From Babylonia areolata (lineage: Eukaryota > Mollusca > Gastropoda > Neogastropoda > Buccinidae): a stretch of 64,000 nucleotides of DNA. The notes under the pieces are model-generated. The model made no database searches. It saw nothing but the letters and a program-made list of their open reading frames with translations, and was not told where the DNA came from. A program made the position numbers and the translations under genes. The stretch is from the NCBI RefSeq assembly GCF_041734735.1, contig NC_134901.1:23083987-23147986 (forward strand), read 5' to 3'. This document shows, piece by piece, positions 1 to 13,800 of this stretch (the first letter of the stretch is position 1; every line of letters starts with the position of its first letter).

Positions 1-1996
1 ATCATCGTCCACAGAAAGTGACAAAGCAGCAGTGACAATCATCATCGTCCATAGGAAGTGACAAAGCAGCACTGACAACCATCATCGTCCACAGGAAGTG
101 ACAAAGCAGCACTGACAATCATCATCGTCCACAGGAAGTGATAAAGCAGCACTGACAACCATCATCGTCCACAGGAAGTGACAAAGCAGCAGTGACAACC
201 ATCATCGTCCACAGGAAGTGACAAAGCAGCACTGACAATCATCATCGTCCACAGGAAGTGATAAAGCAGCACTGACAACCATCATCGTCCACAGGAAGTG
301 ACAAAGCAGCACTGACAATCATCATCGTCCACAGGAAGTGACAAAGCAGCAGTGACAATCATCATCGTCAGTAGAAAGTGACAAAGCAGCACTGACAATC
401 ATCATCGTCAGTAGAAAGTGACAAAGCAGCAGTGACAATCATCATCGGCCACAGGAAGTGACAAAGCAGCAGTGACAATCGTCATCGTCCACAGGAAGTG
501 ACAAAGCAGCAGTGACAATCATCATCGTCCACAGAAAGTGACAAAGCAGCAGTGACAATCATCATCGTCCATAGGAAGTGACAAAGCAGCAGTGACAACC
601 ATCATCGTCCACAGGAAGTGACAAAGCAGCACTGACAATCATCATCGTCCACAGGAAGTGATAAAGCAGCACTGACAACCATCATCGTCCACAGGAAGTG
701 ACAAAGCAGCAGTGACAACCATCATCGTCCACAGGAAGTGACAAAGCAGCACTGACAATCATCATCGTCCACAGGAAGTGATAAAGCAGCACTGACAACC
801 ATCATCGTCCACAGGAAGTGACAAAGCAGCACTGACAACCATCATCGTCCACAGGAAGTGACAAAGCAGCACTGACAATCATCATCGTCCATAGGAAGTG
901 ACAAAGCAGCACTGACAACCATCATCGTCCACAGGAAGTGACAAAGCAGCACTGACAATCATCATCGTCCATAGAAAGTGACAAAGCAGCAGTGACAATC
1001 ATCATCGTCAGTAGAAAGTGACAAAGAAGCACTGACAATCATCATCGTCCATAGGAAGTGACATAGCAGCAGTGACAACCATCATCGTCCATAGGAAGTG
1101 ACAAAGCAGCACTGACAATCATCATCGTCCATAGGAAGTGACAAAGCAGCACTGACAATCATCATCGTCCATAGGAAGTGACAAAGCAGCACTGACAATC
1201 ATCATCGTCAGTAGAAAGTGACAAAGCAGCAGTGACAATCATCATCGTCAGTAGAAAGTGACAAAGCAGCACTGACAATCATCATCGTCCACAGGAAGTG
1301 ACAAAGCAGCAGTGACAATCATCATCGTCCACAGGAAGTGACAAAGCAGCAGTGACAATCATCATCGTCCACAGGAAGTGACAAAGCAGCACTAACAATC
1401 ATCATCGTCAGTAGAAAGTGACAAAGCAGCAGTGACAATCATCATCGTCCACAGGAAGTGACAAAGCAGCACTGACAATCATCATCGTCCATAGGAAGTG
1501 ACAAAGCAGCAGTGACAATCATCATCGTCCATAGGAAGTGACAAAGCAGCACTGCCAATCGTCATGTTCCATATGAAGTGACAAAGCAGCACTGACAATC
1601 ATCATTGTCCATAGAAAGTGACAAAGCAGCACTGACAATCATCATCGTCAGTAGAAAGTGACAAAGCAGCACTGACAATCATCATCGTCCATAGGAAGTG
1701 ACAAAGCAGCAGTGACAATCATCATCGTCCACAGGAAGTGACAAAGCAGCAGTGACAATCATCATCGTCCACAGGAAGTGACAAAGCAGCAGTGACAATC
1801 ATCATCGTCAGTAGAAAGTGACAAAGCAGCACTGACAATCATCATCGTCCATAGGAAGTGACAAAGCAGCAGTGACAATCATCATCGTCCATAGGAAGTG
1901 ACATAGCAGCAGTGACAATCATCATCAAAAGTAGGAAGTGACAAAGCAGAAGTGATAATCGTCATCATCAGTAGGAAGAGACAAAGCAGCAGTGCT
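1..1996. repeat. 40-bp satellite array, about 50 units, with a 13-unit higher-order repeat
   Basis: A tandem array with an exact 40-bp period fills the window edge and decays after about 1,900. Units vary at a few diagnostic sites (ACAGGAAG, ATAGGAAG or GTAGAAAG; ACTGAC or AGTGAC; AATC or AACC; ACAAAG or ATAAAG). The variant order of units at 1-320 recurs nearly unchanged at 521-840, so 13 units (520 bp) were duplicated as a block. The last two units (1,920-1,996) are the most diverged, as expected at an array edge. The left end lies outside the window. No coding potential is supported. Confidence 0.95.
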
Positions 1997-3474
1997 AAGT
2001 CTCCTCTAAAGAGATGCCTCCCATTTGGCTTGCTATTTATAATTCTGTGAATTGCTAATTGTTTTTGTGACAGGTTCACAGAGATGGATATACATTAGGG
2101 TATCAATTCACAGGAATGACAGTAATGTTACAGAGGAGATAAAAGTAGGAAGAAAAAAAAGAGAAAAAGTAACATTACGAATCAAGATCAATCGCCAAAG
2201 AGCATACTTTACAAGGCTAAGTACCAGGTGGAGAGGGAGAGGGGAGGGGAAGGGCACTGGCCATTGTGTATTCACTGTACAATCCCCTGGCTATGAAGCA
2301 GTCACTAAACATAGTGGTGTACAGATTGAACATCAAGTACTGCGAAGGCTACTGGGTCACAACTGAAGACATATTTGATGATTGATGGTATCCAATACAA
2401 ATGAACAGTTAGTATGATGCAGATGTGTTTATGAGGGTTTGGATCTCTTTCTAGTTGGTCTCTTCCCCTCTTCTCCATGTCATTTCAAAGTAAAATCATG
2501 TTCTCTCATTTTTTTCTTCGTTTTTTTTTTTTTTTATCTGACCAGTTATTCAATTTAGCTTGCTTGGTTCATGGACAGTCAGTATTAGCGAAGTCCATTG
2601 TCACAGCTTTCCAACAGCCGTGATGAGCAGTTAATTATTAATGCAGTTAACTGTCAATAACGTTCCTGACAGTATTGATCTCAAGACAACTGACACATGA
2701 ATGATCAGATTAACCTTAAAACACAGGTGTAGTTTTAAACTAAATCAAGCGCTCTTTTACGTACAGAAATACCATCATTGATTCAGCCCACATCTGTTGG
2801 TTGAGCAAACACACACACCTGCTATCTTTCTTTCTCACACACGCAAGTGCACGAATGCAAAGGAAACTCTCTGGTGTTTTTGATTGTTTACTGAACACCA
2901 CAAACACAGGGATCTCACAGACAACAGTACCATATGTAACTGTAACATGGAATTATGACTTGATTTGTATCACTATTTTATTCAACAATGTACACAAAAA
3001 ACATTATAATAATGATAAGCTGTCATACTACATCCTTCAACTAATTTGTTTTCATACTGCAATAATAATGTCACTGATGGTAAATATCATTATAATGCAA
3101 ACGCCAAATGGATGCGAAACATTTTTCAGTAGAAAATAACTTCAGAATCTTTGCACAGCTTAAACTGTCCCAACCATATATAAAAGAAAAAAGTATGCAG
3201 TCTTCTTCAAGATTCTTTTTCTTCACCAGACATAAACATTGACTCAGAAACATTATAATATGAAAATAAAGTATTAGAAGTAAACAAATTGCTCCATCAA
3301 CTATCTACTGCATAAGTGTATTCTACTGTATTATTTTTTGTCACAAGACATTGTTATGTGTGAAATTCGGACTGCTCTCCCCATGGAAAGGCTTCACCAC
3401 AGGGTAGTGCAACCTCCCTCCCAAATCCCCACCGCCTATCTGCATGTGTATTTGTAATACCATCAAAGTAATTT
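1997..3474. other. No gene recognised
   Basis: AT-rich sequence with short poly-T runs and only small open frames that match no family I know. Nothing here resembles a splice-flanked conserved exon. Confidence 0.5.
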
Positions 3475-3645
3475 TTCTACAGAATTTTGCCAGGGACAAG
3501 TCTTTTGTTACTGTGATTTCTTTTACATGTGCCAAGAGCATGCTGCACAGGGACCTTAATTTATCGTCTCATCCAAATGACTAGAACCCAGACCACCACT
3601 CAGTCTTGTGGAGGGGATGGCAAGCAAGCAAGACAGGTCTCCATG
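3475..3645 (-). mobile_element. Old SINE relic (SINE-c family)
   Basis: Shares the phrases ACAGAATTTTGCCAGGGACA and TCATCTCATCCAAATGACTAGA with the clearer copies at 7,990, 16,795, 51,714 and 61,045. The tRNA-like head is not recognisable here. Confidence 0.5.
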
Positions 3646-3765
3646 GCACAAAGCTTCTTGCCTCCTGTGGTGTCCGTGCATGCAATGAATGGGGTCAGTC
3701 TGACACAATTGCAGACACCATGGTCAACAGATCCCACCCCTGGTAATTTCTTTTCAGGGTAATTT

Positions 3766-3895
3766 TATCTTCTTCTTCATTCGTGGGCTGTGACCCGCAC
3801 GTTCACTCGCATACATGAATGGGCTTTTACGTGTATTACCGTTTTTACCCCTACCATGTTGGCAGTCATGCTCTGTTTACAGGGGGATGGGTGAT
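3766..3895 (-). mobile_element. SINE-b 3' fragment
   Basis: Matches the 3' half of the tRNA-headed SINE at 62,066-62,441 in reverse orientation: a CTTCTTCTTC tail, then ATTCGTGGGCTG, GGGCTTTTACGTGTAT and GGCAGTCATGCTCTG. It is 5'-truncated, so no tRNA head is present. Confidence 0.7.
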
Positions 3896-4213
3896 AAATC
3901 AGTGTCAAAGATTGTGATGACTGAAATTGGGCCTGGAGACAAGTCTGGATTTTATTTCATTTTTTAAAGAAAAATGACTCGCAGTGTCATGAGGACTGGC
4001 CTTTAGCGACGTAGGAGCTCAAAGTAATGTTGTCCTTAACTGGGTGAGAGTGACAGGTTACAGTGACCCTCTTAGTGTCACCTTGACCCAATATAAGTCA
4101 GTGCAACCTCTGACCTCCATTTGGTCACTAGGACTGGGATATATAACAGCGTGACCCAATGACCTTCATATCGATCAATCATGGGATTTGTTGACCATAG
4201 GATTTATCAACTC

Positions 4214-4345
4214 GAAGTCTTCTTCTTCTGCATTTCTGGGCTACAATTCCCACATTCACTCATGAACAATTGGGCTTGTACATGGTCTGACCATTTTTAC
4301 CCTGCCACTTAGGTAGCCATACTCTGTATTCAGGGTTGCTGGGAA
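4214..4345 (-). mobile_element. SINE-b 3' fragment, older copy
   Basis: Same family and orientation as the fragment at 3,766 but more diverged: CTTCTTCTTCTGCATTTC tail, ACTCATGAACAATTGGGCTT, GGTAGCCATACTCTG. No tRNA head. Confidence 0.6.
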
Positions 4346-4440
4346 CTATCGTGCAGGCAATCTGTTAATGATATTTACTTGGGCCCATTGACATACATCC
4401 CTGGAGATGACCCGCATGTATTTATCATGAGAATAGAAGT

Positions 4441-4506
4441 GGGGAGCCAGGGGGAAGGGGGTGGGGAGGGTCGGGGGTGGGGGGGTAGTGGAAGGAGGGG
4501 GGGACT
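4441..4506 (+). other. G-run cluster, potential G-quadruplex
   Basis: About nine runs of three or more G occur within 66 bases on the plus strand, with short loops. This satisfies a simple four-run G-quadruplex pattern several times over. No function is assigned, and it may only be a decayed simple repeat. Confidence 0.5.
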
Positions 4507-7500
4507 TTAAGAGTTTTCTGTCCACCTGTGCTGTTGTCTGCTGGGTTTCTTTCTGGACTGTACATAACAGGACAGGGGCTTGTGTGTCAGACAATGCTGG
4601 CAGTGTGAAAAAATACTTAAAACAAATCTGCAACAGTGAATTGCATTACCAATAGCAGGTGTAAAAATGTGGTAGAAAAAAGAGAAAAAAAACAAAACAA
4701 AAAACATACCTTGATCTTCATAATGTAACTCTGGTTTATTCATGGGATTTACACAAAAGCATGTACTGGACCCTTCAAGTTTTTATATGTCTTTATTGCC
4801 CTTTAAAATTTTCTCTGCCTCTCTTCTGTTTCTGTGACCAAATGCAACACTCTCTAAGTGTTATTCTAAAAACCCACCTGAACGTGCAGGGCTTACAATA
4901 AAATCCACCAATACAACAACCACATCATATTGCATAACCCCATCAAACCTGAAAGGAAAAGACAATTACAGCTACAACTGTACCCAAGCAACTTAGACTG
5001 GGATATTATTCACAACATAGAGAGCCCACAGCATCCCCACTGAAGGTAAGACAGTCACTCCTAAGTTAAAAGGCTTGATCAAATGCCACAGAATGTTATG
5101 ATCCAAACAGGAAAAAAAAAAGTTGCTCACATTATTAGCAATCACAGATTCTTTAAAGATCATTTCATTTTCCTTTATTGCTGGAGTTGCAGTGCTTGAC
5201 TTGGGTCACGCTGAACAGATTCCCAGTCTGGGATGGTGTTGGTGCTAAGCACAGCCACACAGTCCACATGAAAACACATGTTTCTGCCTTAATGGTGATA
5301 AAAAAATTGCCACATAATCTGCAAGAACAGACCTTTTTTGTGCTTTCCTATTCACTGCCTGGAGTCAATAAACAGCTTCCATGTTTTGAATCCTTACTGA
5401 CAGTGTGTCAGTTTTCTCTCTTACTTATACATCTGTGTCTAGGGACTGTCGCTTGTGTATGTGTATAAACAAAAAAACAAAACAAAAACAAATCCATCCA
5501 TCTTAGTGATCTTCCAGTGGCAAACTTCTTTTCAAAATAAGTAAATGAAAAAGAAATTCTTACAGAGCTATAACTATTTTCAAATTGATATGAATCCAAA
5601 AATATGAGAGGCCAAATCATATCTAACCATATATTTCTCATTGGGCTGCAATTGTAATACAAATAAAGCAGGGCAGAAAAGGTCCATCATTAAAATCTCC
5701 TTTAGAATATCCTGGTAGCAAGCTCACAGACATACAATTTAACAATATACCAGCCAAGTTCATGCTGACCTGAAATAGAAAGAAACCATTGAACAACCAA
5801 GAATGAGAATGACACAACCACCATATACTGTCTGAAACACAATGACAGAGCAAAAACCAATGACAAAGCAATCCAGTTATTATGTAATCCTGTGGAATGT
5901 GATGCTGTTTAAGCTGACCCCCTACACTTGTTCTTTGGCCACTGCTTTTCATGTTCAATGTTAACTTCCAGGCCGGTACACCTGAGAATATACAATTACA
6001 CTGACTGTAGCTTTAGCAGCTGAGATAATCCATCCCCCATCTCGCTGCAATCCACCATGAACAATGTTTTTGCACAGTTGTTCAGAATCTGAGTAAGTAC
6101 AAGCTATGCATACCCAGCCATTTCATTGATTTCAGAGGGAAAACCCCCCACTGGAAACAGGTCTTCACAAACACACCACTAATCAACAGACTGAGGGTGC
6201 TAAAGTGCAAAACATTCTTTGTCCTGTCCTTCAATTCATGATAAATCTGAAGACTTCAGACCCACACACACATAAATAATTGAGTCCCTCCATGCCCACC
6301 TAAATGTGTTGTCAATATAACATGAACTGGAAACTGAATAAGGAATAATACTGACATGTTAGCACACACACACATGCACACACACGCTCACACCCTAATT
6401 TAACAGTTCTAAATCTTTTCTTGTCAGTGAAATTTCTTTCTTCCATCTCATTCTGGTCATGACAATTATTCACCTTGAAACAGGCAATTAACACATGTGA
6501 TACATAATGATGTGGTAAAAAAAAATTACCAGTTTGTTGTAACCTTTCACTTCACTTTATATAAGACTCCACCTTTCCACTGGATGCAAGCAGACAAAGT
6601 GAAAATTCCATGAAACACAGCTGCGGAATGACTGTGACTGGCAGATGTGGAACATAAACAATCAATACCAGTGGAGTGGCATATTAGTGTCGCTCAGTGG
6701 ACCACCTGTGTGGATCATGTTTCATGTGCGCATGAAAGGGAGGTTAAAAAGGAAAAGGGAGGGACAAAACGATTGAGGAAAAAAAAGACCTATCATTTTG
6801 AAGCTTCAAACATCAAGCCAAATTGAATGAAACCAATCCTTGAGACCAGTCTTTCGTTTCTGGCATTCAATGTAAACAGACTACTTTATCGGGTGATCTT
6901 GCTGCAACTTAAGCTCTTTGGAAGGTGCTACAGTGAGGGATTCAATGTCAACAAACTTTTTTTACCAGGTGTTCTCACCACAACCATGGTTCTTTCTTTG
7001 GAAGATAAACTTGACAAAGGCCCCACCAAAGGCCTGCTCACCATTCTGCCGAATAAACTACATACTTAGCAACCTGCATGGCAGACACAAGAAGCTAAAT
7101 AAATATGATGTATCTGTAGACTGCTTATTCTTGGCAAGCAACATTAAGTCTTCCCCTTTTCTCTCAGAAAGCTTCTGTCTCAGGCACAGACCACAACATA
7201 ACTGGCACTGTCTCTTCTCTACAGGCCTTACTTGTGAAGCTCACTCCTTCATAGCTTATTTGTCACTAGTTGGTCTGGCTGTCAGCACATCACAATCATC
7301 ACCAGCCAGAGGAGCTGTGAATGGGATTCAGTCCCTCAGCGTAAATATTTTTGGCTATTTCCTTCTTTTTTTTTTTTTTTATAAACAGAAGAAAGAGATC
7401 TACTCCCGAGCATCAGCCTAAAGGGAAGTGGACCCTGAGTAGGAGGGTGGGTTGTAAAGCTGTGTAATACAGAGAAGAACTCCAGTTCAACTTATAGCAG

Positions 7501-7864
7501 GATAAAACTGATAATTGGACTGCACCTCATTATATATATAAAGCACATAGAGCTTCAACAATATGCGTTATAACAAGATGTCTCAATAAATAAATAAATG
7601 AATGTTATCTCCCTGGCATAGCAACCAGGGCATAAAAAAATCTGGACTATCAGAGATTCAAGCAGGTGAACCCAGATTCCACCCTCAGGCTGCAGCATCC
7701 TCTAGAAAAGAGGTATGTCAGTGTGGCAGACACGAAGGCTGGGATTTGTGGGGGGAGGGGGGGGGGTCTGAACAGAGGGCAAAGCCTTGGCTAAATGACT
7801 ACAATCCAGTAAGAGACAGGTGTAAACCTGCTGTAATTACTGGTATTCCTGTGTGTTTCATAGT
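4507..7864. other. No gene recognised
   Basis: AT-rich sequence with no recognisable exon. Around 7,500-7,600 the words AAAGCACATAGAGCTT and (AATA)n resemble the 3' tail of an L2/CR1-like LINE, but the match is short. Confidence 0.4.
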
Positions 7865-7980
7865 TTAAGTTTCTCCAGGAGGCGTTACTGCATCCAGACA
7901 AATCCATGCACGCTGCACTACAGCTGCTAAGCAAATGCCTGACAGCAGCATAACCAAATGCACCATTCAGACTTCCGAGT
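7865..7980 (+). mobile_element. SINE-a copy, diverged
   Basis: Matches the SINE-a consensus: CAGGAGGCGTTACTGCATCC, AGACAAATCCATGCACGCTG, then GCTAAGCAAATGCCTGAC. It is followed directly by a SINE-c sequence, the same arrangement as at 51.6-51.9 kb. Confidence 0.7.
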
Positions 7981-7989
7981 ACATGCATA

Positions 7990-8262
7990 CATATTTTTGT
8001 ACCGAACAGAGTGGATTTCTTCTACATAATTTTGCTTATAGGACAACACTTATCATGTAGCCATGGGCTCTTTGTCAGATCCCCAAGAGCATGCTCCACA
8101 CATGACCTCAGTTTATCATCTCATCTGAATGACTAGACACTCGGTTTGATTTTCCAGCCAAACTTGGTAGAAAGGGCGAGAGCAAGATTCAAACCCAGAC
8201 CCTCACGGACAATGCATTGGTAGATGAGCATCTTAACCATTCTGCCACCTTCCTCCACAAGA
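7990..8262 (-). mobile_element. SINE-c copy with tRNA-like head
   Basis: Read on the minus strand it begins with a tRNA-like segment: GGTGGCAGAATGGTTAAGAT resembles an A box and GGGTTTGAATC a B box. A body shared with 16,795-17,055 follows, ending near AGAAGAAATCCACTCTGTTC. It is a mobile pol III-derived element, not a tRNA gene. Confidence 0.7.
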
Positions 8263-8379
8263 GGCAGTTAAAAAAAATCCAAGTACAAAGAAGTCTGAAA
8301 TGAAACTGGGAGAAAGGCAAAGACTGAGGACAAGAGTAATGTTGGATGTTCAGAAGTACAAACAGTGAGATGAGTCTAC

Positions 8380-8742
8380 TCTGAATCCAGGACCATCATT
8401 GAGGCCAAGCTGCAGAACAAGGGGAAGCAGCAGCATCCATGCCACAACAGAGCAGACCCGTACTACCTGCTGACTCATCGAGAGCAGGTAGCCATTTTCA
8501 GGCTCAGGACAGGCCACAACCGCCTGAAACACCACCTTTTCACAAAACCCCGTATCGGTGACACAGAGCAGTGCCCCTGCAGAACAGACAACAGAACATC
8601 TGCTGCAGTCCTGCCCACTCCACCAAGCGCTCCGAGAGAACTGGCCCGACCCAGTCCCAGTGGCCCGGAACCTCTACGGAAGACTGGAGGACCTGCAACG
8701 TACTGCCACCTTTGTCGAGGAGACGGGGGAATCCATCTGATA
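8380..8742 (+). mobile_element. LINE relic, C-terminal end of an ORF2-type protein
   Basis: Two plus-strand frames carry a segment typical of the C-terminus of LINE proteins of the I/jockey kind: FRLRTGHNRLKHHLF, a cysteine-rich CPCRT, then TTEHLLQSCPLHQALRENWP and LEDLQRTATFVEETGESI with a stop at about 8,740. A frame change separates the halves. There is no reverse-transcriptase core, so only the 3' end survives. Clade is uncertain. Confidence 0.75.
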
Positions 8743-8894
8743 AATGACAAACGAGATAACAGATGAGTCTGCTTTAACTGCTCAATTTTCAACCCTCAAA
8801 GAAGAAGGTTCTCAGATCCAAATCCCATTTAGGTGAGTTGTCAACCAAAATGCTGGCCTTAAACCAATGCTATACACACAGTGAGATGAATGCT

Positions 8895-9015
8895 AGTTCA
8901 GTTCAGTTACTCAAGGAGGCATCACTGCATTCAGACAAATCTATATATACGTTATAGCACATCTGCTAAGCAGATGCCTGACCAGCAGTGTAATCCCAGT
9001 CAGGCCTTGAGGGGA
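8895..9015 (+). mobile_element. SINE-a copy
   Basis: GTTCAGTTACTCAAGGAGGC, then CATCTGCTAAGCAGATGCC and CAGGCCTTGAG followed by an A-rich tail. The internal ATCTGC...GCAGAT hairpin typical of this family is intact. Confidence 0.8.
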
Positions 9016-10239
9016 ACAAATAAATGAAGAAGAAATGAATAAATGAAGTTAAAAAAAAAACTTTTAAAATTTACATATAACAATAGATGAATAAATCAAA
9101 TAAATTATAAAAAAACAGAAAAAAATATAAATAAATGAATAAGAAATATTAGTAATGATAATGACAATAATAATAACTAAATATATAAATAAAATGAATG
9201 CCAATTACCTTTACCTCTTTACTATCTGCTTGGTGTTGGTTGAAAGCAAAACAGGCTGGATAAAAGAGAGGGATAAAATGCAAATGAAAAGCAGAGAAGA
9301 CAAAAATCAAGAAAAATATTTTTGGCTGCAAAATATGGGATTCAAAAAGCTCACATTTGCTCCCAATGAAGTCCCATTTTCAATTGAATAAAAAAAAAAC
9401 TGCTTAATAAAAGGTTACACAATATGAACTGTGATTATATAGAGTAATTACAAATTACAAAAAATAACTAGTCCCTGTATTAACAATGTTTATCGGATGA
9501 ACGCTAGACATGACATGTGGCCTACATGACACTAAACTGCACAATAAAGAATATGACTGCAATGAGCAAACACATTTGGATCACTGGAAAATTGGCCATC
9601 CCACACAAACTGAGCTTTTTAAAAAAATCACAGCAACAGTTTTCTATCTGGAATTTGAAAGTCTGACCCTGAAATATATCTCATCATTATTTCACCAATC
9701 TTAGATCTTCAGTCATGAGTAATACGCCTTTCGTACTTTTTGGCTGTATATCCATATGCATCTGTACATGAAGGCAGTTCTGTGCACAAAGATTATTTTC
9801 ATCAAGTATTTCTGAATGACTGAATCTCCTTTTCATTTTTGGCATTCTTTCTTTGAAGGACAAGGAATTGATGCAAGGAAGGAAAATGTGTACATGTACA
9901 CTTCAGAAATACTGTATATTGTATATAAAAATCAGTTTCAAGGAAAGAAGATGCAAAACCAGAAAGAAGCACAAATGCATGCACGCTTACAAATGCACAC
10001 ACACATACACAATATACACACTCTCTCTCTCTCTCACACACACAGAGTTCACTTTCAATGTATATCAAGCACCTTGAAGGAGCACCTCAAGTGTGTTAAA
10101 ATCAAAGACCTAAAAACAAAAATCTGGTGCAGACACATGGTTTTCCACAAATGATGCACTCCATAGAAATTAATTTCAAAAAACATTTTGGTTCACACAC
10201 TATGTATGAATACCATACAAAATATGCATTCACAAACGC
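9016..10239. other. No gene recognised; presumed flank downstream of PNKP
   Basis: A-rich tail of the preceding SINE, then AT-rich sequence with small open frames and a short CA/CT microsatellite near 9,990-10,045. No conserved exon seen. Confidence 0.4.
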
Positions 10240-10245
10240 TTTATT
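10240..10245 (-). promoter_or_regulatory. Candidate poly(A) signal of PNKP
   Basis: TTTATT on the plus strand reads AATAAA on the minus strand, about 103 bases past the PNKP stop codon. It is the first canonical signal downstream of the stop and would give a short 3' UTR. Confidence 0.65.
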
Positions 10246-10347
10246 CACACAATCTTTCCCTTCAATGACTTCTCATGAAGAAAAACCGCACAACATCCAA
10301 TGATACTGAATAACGTGAACTCCAGTTCCTCCACTCCAAAAGCACCC

Positions 10348-10471
10348 TCACTTCTCCAGCAAAAACTGGCGGTAGACTTTCTCATGAAGTTTGTCAGGAA
10401 AATGGGGTACAAAATTGACTCTGACGACTTTGCTGAAGCCTTCTCTCGTCTCAGGGGGCTTAAACTTTGAT
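10348..10471 (-). CDS. PNKP: PNKP terminal coding exon 15
   Basis: Encodes [20 protein letters not shown] then [21 protein letters not shown] and a TGA stop, matching the human C-terminal FEAPTLAEGFSAILEIPF. Acceptor TGTGCAG. Confidence 0.94.
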
Positions 10472-10840
10472 CTGCACACGTGTAAAAAATCAGGCTGTTA
10501 TTGTAATGAACGAAACGGCACAACAGCTTTTCATACACTTTACTTAAATCACGTAAGCTCCTCTTACCTCTTGTTTTATTTCTAAATTGGCAATGACCCT
10601 CTTAGAATTACTTTAATAAAATGTGAGTACTGTCCAACCATTTGTGAAGATGAAAGTGAAGGATATTTTATTGGGTTTTTTGTTTGTTTGTTTGTTTCAC
10701 TTCTGAGTAAAAGACAATACAATCACCCAAAATCCATGTTGATTTGCTTTTGTTGTATATCTGCTATGATTTTTTTTGCAAAACATGTTCTCATGCAAAT
10801 ATGTACACAAAAGTGGAAATTTACAGAAACTCACACATGT

Positions 10841-10878
<38 letters not shown>

Positions 10879-13800
10879 CAATAATATCAACACTAACTGT
10901 GATACTACTCACTTGGTGGAATTAAAAATCTGTTCGTTGATAGGTTTATGATCCTTGTTCGTGATTTCTCTGAACTGAAAACACACATGCACAGATATGG
11001 AAAACCACCGGCATCAGAATATCATCCTTCATGTTTAACACAATCCTCCTGTCACTAACAACAAAAGCCGTAAAACAGCTGGTGTCAGTATGATTCTCTG
11101 CGGTAAGAAGTCTTCTAACGATGCTTCACAATGATACAAAACTGTCAAACCAACAACATCTGTCTTTACAGTAAACCTCAGCCAATGAATATGAACACAT
11201 CTAAATGGAACAGAATACCTTAGCGTCTCTCAAACCATACTGCCATTGGCCACTGTTAAACATGAAAACTGCCAAGCTGATCTTAGACTGAACACAACTG
11301 TTTCCAGTCTGAAATATAACCAACTGTAAAAAAAAAAAGCTCCCACCCCTACCCCTGTCAAAAAATACCATCCTATGAACAAAATAACTTATAATAAATA
11401 AATCATTTTCTTCCATTTATGACTTAAACCAAAAAGATCATGACGCATACACTCTGTACAATGTGTAACACAGCAGATTCAAATCAAAGTAACTCATAAC
11501 AAAATGCATGATTCTGCATTCGAAAGACATTCATACTAACAGAAACAACCCAAAACTTAGCATCTCCCAATTTTCCCAAAAATCTTTTGAAGCAAATGTT
11601 TGTTTTGTTTTGCTGGTTTCTTTTCTTTATTTAATAATTTTTTTTTTTTTAAACTGCAGCTTACATGCTAGTATGTCCATTAGCCAAATACATTCCTGCA
11701 GTGAAGGAATGCTTTTCAGACTGTTCGCTTCCAGAACTCAAAATAGATCATGACCAACATTAGCACTTATTAACTTGAACAATGTTGTATTCAATGTGTC
11801 TGAAAATACTTTGTAATGGTCACTGTGAAATATCCTGCATTGAGATAACAGAACCTACATGGCAAGAACAGAGGAGTGGGAGGGGAGAGGGGGTGGGGGG
11901 GTGCATCGATTCACCAAACTTTGTTTTACCTAATTTGTTTTTCCCCTGCAATCACATACAAGTACTTACTTCAGCTGTCTGTTTCATTGTGACGCATACA
12001 TAATTAAATCATCGCCAAGAAGCCCAGCGCACAGATGGCAAAATATTTAGGATTTGTACACACTGCTTCATATGTAGCAGTTCAAACTCAAGTCAGGAGG
12101 ATGAATTTAAATATTAATGAACACACATTATATATTCATAACTTTTTTTTTCTTTTTTTTTTTAAAACATTTGAGGGAGATGTTGGTGATAAGAGGGGTT
12201 ACATGTGTGGAACCATCAAAACAAAAGATACATCCAAATTTATACTAGTTTCTTCCATTTCTGGTTGTTTTTTTTCAGTCATGATTCACTGATAACAGCC
12301 TGGATATGAATGATGAGGGATTCTAAATGGGAGGAATGCCACTGAAATAAACGGGTGATGCAGAAATGGGAATGGGCAATTATGAAAAATTGAAAGTTGG
12401 ACTGGGGCACAGGGGCCGCCTGTGGGCCCCAGTGGGTGTAGAGGGTCTGGGAAGAATAATATATAATAATAATGATTTCTTACTTTTTAAGTGGCAAATT
12501 CTGGCCTCCCCATGCATGTTTTCAGTTTTGTTTTGTTTTTTTGTTTTTGTTTTTTTTACAGGACTATGCACTATAGTATGACCTAAGATTTTCTCGACTG
12601 ATTTGTGTGATTCACAATAATGACATGTGGGCCTCTCTAAAATACAGATTTCAGTATGAATTCCTAAGAATCCCATCTCTGATGATGGGCAGAAAACAGA
12701 TATGAAGGATGTCACTCAATATGGCAGATATATTTAGATTTGAACCGTTTCATTAACTCAGTTTTCAAAATATATAGACAGTTTGTGCCTGTCAAATAAA
12801 TCACTATTTTTTATTCAGTACACAGAAACAATGTACACAAAGCTGCCAATTATAAGACTCATGGTCATTTTTTTTTTTTTAGACATTATGTTAACAACAA
12901 CATCGCACCACAGTCGGCGTCCGACAGGGATGCCTACTCTCACCAGTCCTTTTCAACCTGTTCCTGGAGAACATCATGAGAGAGACCCTCCTAGACTTCC
13001 ACACCACCGTCTCTGTAGGAGGAAGACCAGTCTGCAACCTACGCTTTGCAGATGACATCGACTTACTGGGACGGAGCAACCAAGAACTCCAAGATCTGAC
13101 AGACAGGCTGACTGATTGCATGTGCGCTTACAGCATGGAAGTGAGCGCTGAGAAAAGCAAGGTGGTAGTCAACAGTAACACCAACGCCCACGCCAACATC
13201 ACCATGAATGACCAGGAACTTGAAGAGATGGAAGCCTTCAAGTACTTGGAAGCAACACTTACAAAGGACGGCAGGTCGAACTCAGAGTGAAGATCCGCCT
13301 CGCCACAGCAACATCAGCGATGGCAAAACTGGACAAGATCTGGAGGAGCAGGAGCATTTCCCTTGCCATCAAACTCAAACTGTACAGATCCTTAGTGCTC
13401 GCCATTCTCCTGTATGGATGTGAAAGCTGGACACTGTCAGCCGAGCTTGAGAAGAGGATCCAAGCATTTGAGATGAAATGCTACCAAAAGCTGCTCCGCA
13501 TCTCATGGGTCGAACACAAGACCAACGACTATGTCTGGAGCAAAGTCGAAGCCTTCGCCGGACATCAAGAACCCCTCCTGGCCACCATCAAAAGGAGGAA
13601 GCTGGCCTGGTTTGGCCACGTGACCCGCCACAACACCCTGTGCAAGACCATCCTGCAGGGCACCATCGAGGGCGGAATAAAGAGGGGAAGACCAAGGAGA
13701 AGCTGGACAGATGACATCAAGACCTGGACTCATCTGAAGATGCCAGAGCTGGTGTCAGAGGCCGAGAGCAGACCAGGCTGGAGGGGAGTGACGTCCGCTG

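Noticed and set aside
1-1996. CRISPR-like array
   Set aside because: There are no distinct spacers; it is a head-to-tail 40-bp satellite in an animal genome.
8475-8792. Minus-strand open frame of 105 codons
   Set aside because: The plus strand of the same segment carries recognisable LINE protein motifs, so the minus frame is a shadow.
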